This document shows, piece after piece, positions 1-7,208 of a DNA stretch of 7,208 nt. Position 1 is the stretch's first letter; every line of letters begins with the position of its first letter. Made by a program: the position numbers and the translations under genes. The notes below the pieces were generated by a model. It did no database searches and was not told where the DNA came from. It saw only the letters and a program-made list of their open reading frames with translations. Source of the DNA: Lachnospira sp. UBA5912 (GTDB taxonomy: Bacteria > Bacillota > Clostridia > Lachnospirales > Lachnospiraceae); contig DJDY01000220.1 of the NCBI GenBank assembly GCA_002435585.1, positions 1 through 7,208 of the forward strand, given 5' to 3'.

Positions 1-35
1 TAAACAGTAATTTAACTAAACAGCAATATTCACAT

Positions 36-92
36 CTATCCACAGCTTATACAAAGTTATGCACATATTGTGTATAACTTGTGCATAACTTT
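36..92. repeat. DnaA-box cluster built on a 13-bp inverted repeat
   Basis: Two perfect 13-bp arms, AAAGTTATGCACA at 53-65 and TGTGCATAACTTT at 80-92, flank a 14-bp spacer. Each arm contains a TTATGCACA DnaA box (57-65 on +, 80-88 on -). The spacer holds a third box, TTATACACA on the minus strand at 69-77. TGTGTATAACTT (69-80) and TGTGCATAACTT (80-91) also form a direct repeat with an 11-bp period. Box centres are about 12 and 11 bp apart, close to one helical turn, so DnaA molecules would sit on one face of the DNA. A weak box, CTATCCACA, lies at 36-44. Cooperative DnaA binding is inferred. Confidence 0.85.
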
Positions 93-166
93 CATTCCTT
101 TTGTGATTAATTGTGTGTTTTTTTGCCATTTTCCGCTAAATATCTGCCTTTTTTTATGTTTATACA

Positions 167-175
167 TTATCCACA
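167..175 (+). promoter_or_regulatory. Consensus DnaA box TTATCCACA
   Basis: This is an exact match to the high-affinity DnaA box TTATCCACA on the + strand, in the non-coding region upstream of dnaA. It has the same orientation as the box at 216-224, 49 bp further on. It is part of the upstream origin cluster. Confidence 0.85.
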
Positions 176-215
176 CCATTCTGTATAACTCTGTTATACC
201 TAAACATTTTGAAAG

Positions 216-224
216 TTATCCACA
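216..224 (+). promoter_or_regulatory. Consensus DnaA box TTATCCACA next to the dnaA promoter
   Basis: This exact TTATCCACA ends 6 nt before the proposed -35 hexamer of dnaA (231-236). A weaker relative, AAATCCACA at 238-246, sits between the -35 and -10. DnaA is known to repress its own gene in several bacteria, so this pair is a plausible autoregulatory operator as well as an origin site. The repression is inferred. Confidence 0.82.
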
Positions 225-230
225 ATTTTA

Positions 231-259
231 TTGAAAAAAATCCACAAATGCTTTATGAT
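231..259 (+). promoter_or_regulatory. Sigma-A-type promoter of dnaA
   Basis: The -35 TTGAAA (231-236) and the -10 TATGAT (254-259) are separated by 17 nt, the ideal spacing. Each matches the consensus at five of six positions or nearly so. Transcription would start near 265-267, giving a leader of about 44 nt. The ribosome binding site GAAAGG (296-301) is 8 nt before the ATG at 310. A DnaA-box-like AAATCCACA (238-246) falls in the promoter spacer and a full box lies just upstream, consistent with DnaA autoregulation. Confidence 0.7.
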
Positions 260-309
260 TATAAAGGAATGTTTTTTATCATTCTAATACAGCCAGAAAG
301 GCAATTATT

Positions 310-1689
310 ATGGAAGAATTAATTAATAGCTGGGATAGAATCCTTCAAATATTTAAAGAGGAATATGATATACAGGATATTTCCTTTAATACATTTATAA
401 AGCCTCTTGAGATATATTCAGTAGAGGATAATGTAATTACCTTATTAGTATCTAAGGGACGTATGGGTGTATCCCTTATAGAAAAGAAATATCGTGAATT
501 TCTTGAAATAACTGTCTGTGAGGTTATGGATGATAAATACACGATCCGTCTTATATCTGACGAAGATATTGAGCATGAGGAGAAGATTAAAAAAGAAAAG
601 ATAAAAACTGAAGCACCTAAAAAGGAGAATAATAACTCTAATAATCTTTCACTTAATCTTAATCCTAATTATACATTTGACACTTTTGTCGTTGGTAATA
701 ACAACAGCCTTGCGCATGCTGCTTCTGTTGCTGTTGCAGAATCACCCGGTGAAGTTTATAATCCCCTCTTTATATATGGAGGTGTTGGACTTGGCAAGAC
801 TCATCTTATGCAGGCAATTGCGCATTTTATTATAGAGAACAATCCTACTAAGAAAGTATTGTATGTAACCAGTGAAACTTTCACTAATGAACTTATTGAT
901 GCCATACGTAATAAAGAGAACGCTGAAAAAGGTAACGCAGCATTCAGAAACCGTTATCGTAACATTGACGTTCTTCTTATTGATGATATCCAGTTTATAA
1001 TAGGAAAGGAATCAACTCAGGAGGAATTTTTCCATACTTTCAATTCTCTTTATCAGGATAGAAAGCAGATCGTTATTTCATCTGATAAACCTCCTAAGGA
1101 AATGGAAACTCTTTCAGAACGTCTTCGTACACGATTCGAGATGGGACTTCCAGTTGATATCCAGATACCTACATATGAAACTAAGATGGCCATCATTAAA
1201 AGAAAAGCTGAATTATCAGAACTTGATATTCCTTATGAAGTACAGGACTATGTTGCAACACATATCAAGTCAAGTATAAGGGAACTTGAGGGTGCTCTTA
1301 CCAAGCTTTCAGCATTTTCCAAGCTTTCTCATACTGACATAACAGTTGAATTTGCAGAACAGACTTTGAAGGATCTAATATCACCTGATGCTAAGAAAGA
1401 GATAACACCAGAACTTATTATCCAGACGGTAGCTGACCACTTCAATGTTAAGTATGATGACATAATATCATCCAAGCGTAATGCCAATATTGTTCATCCA
1501 AGACAGATTGCCATGTACCTGTGCCGTCAGATGACAACAGCACCTCTTCAGGCAGTTGGTAAGGCACTTGGTAACAGAGACCATACAACAGTTATCCACG
1601 GTGCTGAAAAAATTGCCAAAGAAGTTGTCCAGAATGAATCTGTCCGCAATACTATTGATATTATCATCAAAAAAATTAATCCTTCGTGA
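310..1689 (+). CDS. dnaA: Chromosomal replication initiator protein DnaA
   Basis: The product is a 459-aa cytoplasmic AAA+ ATPase that binds DnaA boxes, melts the origin and recruits the helicase loader. Domain I is roughly residues 1-80. Domain II is a short K/E/N-rich linker at about 85-118. The AAA+ domain III has Walker A GGVGLGKTH (157-165), Walker B LLIDDIQF (222-229), the box VII region SERLRTRFEMGL (269-280) with the arginine-finger candidate, and sensor II SSIRELEGAL (321-330). Domain IV carries HPRQIAMYL (396-404) and the signature GNRDHTTVIHG (421-431). The signature has Asn where many DnaA proteins have a second Gly, but the base-contacting RDHTT is intact. Length is normal. The start is supported by GAAAGG 8 nt upstream of the ATG. 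DnaA boxes flank the gene on both sides, and dnaN follows 363 nt later. Confidence 0.98.
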   Translation: MEELINSWDRILQIFKEEYDIQDISFNTFIKPLEIYSVEDNVITLLVSKGRMGVSLIEKKYREFLEITVCEVMDDKYTIRLISDEDIEHEEKIKKEKIKTEAPKKENNNSNNLSLNLNPNYTFDTFVVGNNNSLAHAASVAVAESPGEVYNPLFIYGGVGLGKTHLMQAIAHFIIENNPTKKVLYVTSETFTNELIDAIRNKENAEKGNAAFRNRYRNIDVLLIDDIQFIIGKESTQEEFFHTFNSLYQDRKQIVISSDKPPKEMETLSERLRTRFEMGLPVDIQIPTYETKMAIIKRKAELSELDIPYEVQDYVATHIKSSIRELEGALTKLSAFSKLSHTDITVEFAEQTLKDLISPDAKKEITPELIIQTVADHFNVKYDDIISSKRNANIVHPRQIAMYLCRQMTTAPLQAVGKALGNRDHTTVIHGAEKIAKEVVQNESVRNTIDIIIKKINPS

Positions 1690-1691
1690 TG

Positions 1692-1763
1692 TTATTCACA
1701 CATATTAACCGTGTTATTAACAGTTATCCACAAAGTTATCCACCAATTGTGGATTTTTCCACA
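1692..1763. promoter_or_regulatory. Downstream DnaA-box cluster
   Basis: Directly after the dnaA stop are TTATTCACA (1692-1700, +), TTATCCACA (1724-1732, +), TTATCCACC (1736-1744, +, last base off) and TTTTCCACA (1755-1763, +, one mismatch). A weaker AAATCCACA lies on the minus strand (1748-1756). The boxes at 1724 and 1736 start 12 bp apart. TGTGGA (1748-1753) and TCCACA (1758-1763) form an inverted pair around four T. The common orientation points towards the AT-rich unwinding region and dnaN. This is the expected second half of a bipartite Firmicute origin. Confidence 0.88.
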
Positions 1764-1870
1764 TCGTTTTTGTTATAAGCTGTTTATAATATGTGTTTTT
1801 TATGTTGATTGTAAGTTATAACTTTTTTTCATGATTTTGTAAGATTTTTTTTATCAACAATTTTTTTGGA

Positions 1871-1963
1871 TTTTTAACATCTTAACCAGTTCATTTTAAC
1901 TGGCTTATCCTTTTGGCTATGTCAGATATTTACTGGTTTTAACGGGGTTTTTAACATATTAAC
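1871..1963 (+). repeat. Near-identical 16-mer direct repeat in oriC with TTAAC cores
   Basis: TTTTTAACATCTTAAC (1871-1886) and TTTTTAACATATTAAC (1948-1963) differ at one base and start 77 bp apart. Each contains two TTAAC cores 8 bp apart. Further TTAAC copies lie at 1896-1900 and 1939-1943, giving six on the + strand within 90 nt. Two more are at 1705-1709 and 1717-1721 near the DnaA boxes. The sequences are not close to the DnaA-box consensus. Function is unknown; binding of an origin regulator or a degenerate DnaA site is possible. Confidence 0.6.
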
Positions 1964-1969
1964 AGCCCC
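1944..1969. repeat. G4/C4 inverted repeat (hairpin) before the trio tract
   Basis: GGGG (1944-1947) pairs with CCCC (1966-1969). The stem continues through T-G wobble and T-A pairs, one T/C mismatch (1950/1963), then TTAA with TTAA, leaving a CATA loop (1955-1958). It is not followed by a T-run on either strand, so an intrinsic terminator is unlikely. The right arm is the GC-rich block directly before the CTA triplets, and the TTAACA of the proposed dnaN -35 lies in the stem. It may form a cruciform or mark the edge of the unwinding element; this is inferred. Confidence 0.6.
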
Positions 1970-1978
1970 TACTATAAC
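1951..1978 (+). promoter_or_regulatory. Likely promoter of dnaN, overlapping the unwinding element
   Basis: The -35 TTAACA (1951-1956) and the -10 TATAAC (1973-1978) are each one base from the sigma-A consensus and are 16 nt apart. Transcription would start near 1985, giving a leader of about 68 nt. The -35 sits in the G4/C4 hairpin and the -10 sits inside the CTA-triplet tract, so origin melting by DnaA and RNA polymerase binding would compete or assist each other. The assignment rests on sequence match only. Confidence 0.45.
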
Positions 1979-2006
1979 TACTACTGAATTATATTTATAT
2001 ATATAT
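1966..2006. other. Candidate DNA unwinding element with DnaA-trio-like triplets
   Basis: After the GC block CCCC (1966-1969), and sharing its last C, triplets read CTA CTA TAA CTA CTA CTG (1969-1986). An A/T-only run follows (1987-2006) that includes ATATATATAT. The B. subtilis DnaA-trio element has repeated CTA/TTA-type triplets on this strand next to a GC-rich block and before an AT-rich run, in the same dnaA-dnaN gap. Four of the first five triplets here fit the trio pattern; TAA does not. DnaA would bind the complementary single strand and spread into the AT run. Canonical DnaA boxes lie about 200 bp upstream rather than immediately adjacent, which is unlike the B. subtilis layout as I recall it. 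Confidence 0.65.
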
Positions 2007-2052
2007 GTGTCTGTGGAGGGTTTTCCTGGACCGAAAGGAGTTTTAAACAATT

Positions 2053-3156
2053 ATGAAACTTGTATTCTCTAAAAGCGAACTTAACAAAGCTGTTGGTATT
2101 GTTATGAAAGCGGTACCTACACGTACTACTATGAATATTCTCGAGTGTATCTTAATAGATGCTACTACTAATGTAATTAAGTTTACTGGTAATGACATGG
2201 AACTTGGAATCGAAACCATCGTAGATGGTGAGATTCTTGAAAAAGGAAAAGTAGCTATTGAAGCTAAGCTTTTCTCTGAAATAGTAAGAAAGCTTCCTGA
2301 TAGTGAAGTTACTATTACTACTGATTCTAATTACACATCTTTAATAACATGTGAAAACAGTAAAATTAATATTGCTGGTAAATCTGGAGATGATTTTTCT
2401 TATTTACCTATAATAGACAAAGATAAAATGATTACTATCTCACAGTTTAACCTTAAAGAGATTATTAATCAGACTATATTCTCTACAGCACCTAATGATA
2501 ATAATAAAATGATGACTGGTGAACTCTTTGAAGTATCAGACAACACACTTAAGGTTGTAGGTCTTGATGGTCATAGAATTGCTATAAGAAATATAACTCT
2601 TGAAGGAAGGGCTGATGATGTTAAGGTTGTCGTTCCTGGAAAGACATTACAGGAAATAAGCAAAATATTATCTACCGATGCAGAAAATATAGTAAATATA
2701 TACTTTACTAATAATCATGTTTTGTTTGAATTTGATAATACTATTGTAGTTTCCAGACTTATTGAAGGTGAATATTTTAAGATTAACCAGATGTTATCAA
2801 GTGACTATGAAACTAAGGTTGTTATTAATAAAAAGGAATTCATAGATTCTATAGACAGAGCTAACCTTCTTATATCAGAAAGTGAGAAAAAACCAATTAT
2901 TATCAATATTACTGATGGTTCATTAGCTGTTAATGTTAATTCTTCAAAGGGTAAGTTTGACGAAGATATTAACATCAAAAAAGAGGGTAAGGATCTTATG
3001 ATAGGCTTTAACCCTAAGTTCCTTATGGATGCATTAAGAGTAATAGATGATGAAACAGTGGATATATATCTTGTTAACCCTAAAGCACCTTGCTTTATAA
3101 GAGATGCTAACCAGTCATATATATATCTTATACTTCCTGTTAATTTTACAGCTTAA
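2053..3156 (+). CDS. dnaN: DNA polymerase III beta subunit (sliding clamp)
   Basis: The product is a 367-aa clamp that forms a ring dimer around DNA and tethers the replicative polymerase, repair polymerases and other partners through a hydrophobic pocket. Length is normal for the three-domain family. Recognised motifs are the N-terminal MKLVFSKSEL start, GHRIAIR (173-179), RLIEGEYFKI (235-244), GFNPKFLMDAL (318-328) and the C-terminal YLILPV (358-363). After LPV the protein ends NFTA, where many clamps have an Arg (LPVR or MPMR), so the edge of the binding pocket differs slightly. The start has a strong AAAGGAG site (2034-2040) with a rather long 12-nt spacer. It follows the origin and precedes the S4-domain gene by about 100 nt, so it is probably transcribed both from its own promoter and from dnaA read-through. 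Confidence 0.97.
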   Translation: MKLVFSKSELNKAVGIVMKAVPTRTTMNILECILIDATTNVIKFTGNDMELGIETIVDGEILEKGKVAIEAKLFSEIVRKLPDSEVTITTDSNYTSLITCENSKINIAGKSGDDFSYLPIIDKDKMITISQFNLKEIINQTIFSTAPNDNNKMMTGELFEVSDNTLKVVGLDGHRIAIRNITLEGRADDVKVVVPGKTLQEISKILSTDAENIVNIYFTNNHVLFEFDNTIVVSRLIEGEYFKINQMLSSDYETKVVINKKEFIDSIDRANLLISESEKKPIIINITDGSLAVNVNSSKGKFDEDINIKKEGKDLMIGFNPKFLMDALRVIDDETVDIYLVNPKAPCFIRDANQSYIYLILPVNFTA

Positions 3157-3176
3157 TTTATTGTGTATACATACTT

Positions 3177-3207
3177 TTAAGACGCGTATTTCACATTATT
3201 ATATAAT
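3177..3207 (+). promoter_or_regulatory. Possible promoter between dnaN and the S4-domain gene
   Basis: A perfect -10 TATAAT lies at 3202-3207. The best -35 is a weak TTAAGA (3177-3182) with a long 19-nt spacer. It would give a leader of about 50 nt to the ATG at 3266. No terminator hairpin was seen after dnaN, so this may only add to read-through. The gap also holds TGTGTATAC (3162-3170), one base off a minus-strand DnaA box. Confidence 0.35.
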
Positions 3208-3265
3208 TTCTATAAGTAAAAACATACGTAACAATTAAGATTTATAAGCAGAAATGAGGATTATC

Positions 3266-3481
3266 ATGGAAGAATTAACGATAAGAAATGGTGATGATTT
3301 TATTAAGTTAGGTCAGGCCATTAAGGCTGTTGGATTCGTTGAATCCGGAGTTGAAGCAAAGGAAGTTATCCAGAATGGTCTGGTAAAAGTCAATGGAGTT
3401 GTGGAAACACAGCGTGGAAAAAAGCTTGTTGGTGGAGAAGTTGTAGAATTCAACGGTAATAAGCTTACTATTAAGCGTTAA
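3266..3481 (+). CDS. yaaA: S4-domain RNA-binding protein, YaaA/RlbA family
   Basis: The product is a small cytoplasmic protein of 71 aa from the chosen start, almost entirely one S4 RNA-binding domain (about residues 12-64). The S4 pattern is visible as IKLGQAIKAVGFVESGVEAK (13-32), NGLVKVNGVVETQRGKKL (37-54) and a closing GGEVVEF (56-62). S4 domains bind structured RNA, often rRNA. In B. subtilis the gene at this position (yaaA, later rlbA) has been linked to ribosome assembly; its exact role here is unknown. An upstream in-frame ATG at 3254 has no ribosome binding site. The ATG at 3266 is preceded by GAGGA (3256-3260), so 3266 is preferred. The position between dnaN and recF is the usual one in Firmicutes. 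Confidence 0.9.
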   Translation: MEELTIRNGDDFIKLGQAIKAVGFVESGVEAKEVIQNGLVKVNGVVETQRGKKLVGGEVVEFNGNKLTIKR

Positions 3482-3595
3482 TAACAATAAAATATGGTTA
3501 TGGTTCATGGTTAATCGTCCAATGCCACATGTTTACATGATGTGGTGTGGATTTTACATAATCCGGATTGTAACAATATCATGGCAGGTGAAACA
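3482..3595. other. Intergenic region before recF, with hairpin, palindrome and ATGGTT repeats
   Basis: This gap of about 114 nt holds three ATGGTT copies (3494, 3500, 3507). It also has an inverted repeat CCACAT (3525-3530) / ATGTGG (3540-3545) with a 9-nt loop, and a perfect 10-bp palindrome AATCCGGATT (3560-3569). The hairpin is not followed directly by a T-run and does not look like a classic terminator. A weak promoter is possible: TTTACA (3532-3537) with TACATA 17 nt later or CATAAT 19 nt later. If a terminator or attenuator exists between yaaA and recF it would be here, but the evidence is thin. Confidence 0.4.
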
Positions 3596-6638
<3,043 letters not shown>

Positions 6639-6741
6639 ATGTGAAATAATGATGTGATGGGAAAAGTGATTTTACCATTCATTGATGTAAAATATTATAC
6701 AATCTGCACATTATGTTGCAGCAAAGAAAGGAATTAATCAA
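6639..6741 (+). other. gyrB-gyrA intergenic region with two small inverted repeats
   Basis: This 103-nt gap contains ATTTTAC (6669-6675) / GTAAAAT (6687-6693) with an 11-nt loop, and CTGCA (6704-6708) / TGCAG (6717-6721) with an 8-nt loop, the latter just before the gyrA ribosome binding site. Neither is followed by a T-run, so no intrinsic terminator is called. A weak promoter is possible: TTTTAC (6670-6675), 17 nt, TATTAT (6693-6698). The gap is longer than needed for simple coupling and may hold a gyrA control element, for example supercoiling-sensitive transcription; this is inferred. Confidence 0.4.
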
Positions 6742-7208
6742 ATGGATGAACATATCTTTGATAAAGTTCAGGAAGTAGATATGCAAAAGACTATGAAAGA
6801 TTATTACATAGACTATGCCATGAGTGTTATTGCTTCAAGAGCATTGCCAGATGTAAGAGATGGTCTTAAGCCAGTTCAGAGAAGAATACTGTATTCTATG
6901 GTTGAACTTAACAATGGTCCTGATAAACCACATAGAAAGTGTGCACGTATTGTAGGTGATACAATGGGTAAGTATCATCCTCATGGTGATTCATCTATCT
7001 ATGAGGCACTTGTAAAGCTTGCACAGGACTTTAATACGCGATATCCACTTGTTGACGGACATGGTAACTTTGGTTCTGTTGATGGTGATGGGGCAGCAGC
7101 CATGCGATATACTGAGGCAAGACTTAGTAAAATATCCATGGAGATGACAGCAGATCTTAACAAAGATACTGTTGATTTTATACCTAACTTTGATGAGACA
7201 GAAAAAGA
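6742..7208 (+). CDS. gyrA: DNA gyrase subunit A, N-terminal part (cut by window end)
   Basis: The first 155 codons are present, followed by the window edge; the full protein is normally over 800 aa. The product begins [20 protein letters not shown]. It continues with [20 protein letters not shown] (24-43), [10 protein letters not shown] (44-53), [14 protein letters not shown] (77-90), [20 protein letters not shown] (103-122) and YTEARL (123-128). Tyr123 is the catalytic residue that forms the covalent link to cleaved DNA. In the quinolone-resistance region, Ser84 and Glu88 match the unmutated Gram-positive pattern, so no classic resistance substitution is seen. The start is supported by GAAAGGAA (6726-6733) about 9 nt before the ATG. 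Its place after gyrB favours GyrA over ParC. It acts with GyrB as an A2B2 tetramer. Confidence 0.97.
   Translation, partial: MDEHIFDKVQEVDMQKTMKDYYIDYAMSVIASRALPDVRDGLKPVQRRILYSMVELNNGPDKPHRKCARIVGDTMGKYHPHGDSSIYEALVKLAQDFNTRYPLVDGHGNFGSVDGDGAAAMRYTEARLSKISMEMTADLNKDTVDFIPNFDETEK

Larger units (their letters stand above)
1..309. other. oriC: Upstream half of oriC (non-coding, dnaA-proximal DnaA-box region)
   Basis: This 309-nt non-coding stretch before dnaA holds several 9-mers matching or close to the DnaA box TTATNCACA. Exact matches are at 57-65 (+), 69-77 (-), 80-88 (-), 167-175 (+) and 216-224 (+). Weaker ones are CTATCCACA at 36-44 and AAATCCACA at 238-246. Firmicutes commonly carry a bipartite origin with boxes on both sides of dnaA, and the second cluster lies at 1692-1763. 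No convincing ORF was seen here. The neighbour to the left is not in the window; in related genomes it is usually rpmH on the opposite strand. I found no clear minus-strand promoter for it. Confidence 0.88.
1690..2052. other. oriC: Downstream half of oriC between dnaA and dnaN
   Basis: This 363-nt non-coding stretch reads in order: a DnaA-box cluster (1692-1763); a T-rich zone with several runs of six to eight T (about 1797-1875) holding a degenerate box TTATCAACA (1851-1859); a CCAGTT/AACTGG inverted repeat with a 6-nt loop (1886-1903); a repeated TTAAC-rich element; a G4/C4 hairpin (1944-1969); a CTA-triplet tract with an A/T-only run (1969-2006); and the dnaN leader. In Bacillus subtilis the unwinding element lies in this same intergenic region, which supports placing the melting site here. 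No intrinsic terminator with a hairpin plus T-run was found for dnaA, so read-through into dnaN is possible. Confidence 0.88.

Noticed and set aside
345..542. Minus-strand open frame of 65 codons within dnaA
   Set aside because: It lies wholly inside dnaA, has no recognisable domain, and is a shadow of the real gene; other antisense frames (3308-3508, 3634-3831, 3835-4029, 4675-4869) were dropped for the same reason.
1886..1903. CCAGTT/AACTGG inverted repeat as a terminator
   Set aside because: The stem is only six perfect pairs and no T-run follows directly.
1944..1969. G4/C4 hairpin as an intrinsic terminator of dnaA
   Set aside because: No T-run follows it on either strand; the next bases are CTA triplets.
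3494..3514. Six-codon frame MVMVHG before recF as a leader peptide
   Set aside because: It arises from ATGGTT repeats and has no ribosome binding site and no attenuator-like T-run downstream.
6825..7120. Quinolone-resistance mutations in gyrA
   Set aside because: Ser84 and Glu88, the positions usually changed, have the unmutated Gram-positive residues.

Overview
The window is a chromosomal replication-origin locus from a low-GC, Gram-positive bacterium of the Clostridia type. The order is dnaA, dnaN, an S4-domain gene (yaaA/rlbA), recF, gyrB, gyrA, all on the + strand. Supporting signs are low GC, AGA/ATA-rich codon use, purine-rich AAAGGAG-type ribosome binding sites, and protein motifs that look most like Lachnospiraceae (Lachnospira, Roseburia, Butyrivibrio relatives). 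The family is inferred from memory of such sequences; the genus cannot be fixed.

Layout. Positions 1-309 are non-coding and form the upstream half of a bipartite oriC: DnaA boxes (57-65, 69-77, 80-88, 167-175, 216-224) and a good sigma-A-type promoter (231-259) for dnaA (310-1689). Positions 1690-2052 are the downstream half: a second box cluster (1692-1763), long T-runs, a near-duplicate TTAAC-containing element (1871-1886 and 1948-1963), a G4/C4 hairpin (1944-1969), then a DnaA-trio-like CTA tract running into a 20-nt A/T-only stretch (1969-2006). The last part is the best candidate for the unwinding element and overlaps the likely dnaN promoter. dnaN (2053-3156) encodes the sliding clamp. 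A 97-109 nt gap with a possible promoter precedes the S4-domain gene (start revised to 3266). A gap of about 114 nt with a hairpin and a palindrome precedes recF (start revised to a GTG at 3596). recF and gyrB are separated by one nucleotide. A 103-nt gap precedes gyrA, which runs off the window after 155 codons.

How the genes fit together. DnaA binds the boxes on both sides of its own gene, melts the trio/AT tract and loads the replisome. DnaN is the clamp that makes replication processive. RecF handles gapped DNA at stalled forks. GyrB and GyrA form the gyrase that removes positive supercoils ahead of the fork. All genes are read in the direction of the rightward fork (leading strand). The boxes next to the dnaA and dnaN promoters suggest that initiation and expression are coupled.

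The content is a conserved core locus. I found no mobile element, CRISPR array, RNA gene, defence system or unknown large gene, and no evidence for an undescribed system. The points most worth a second look are in the origin architecture.
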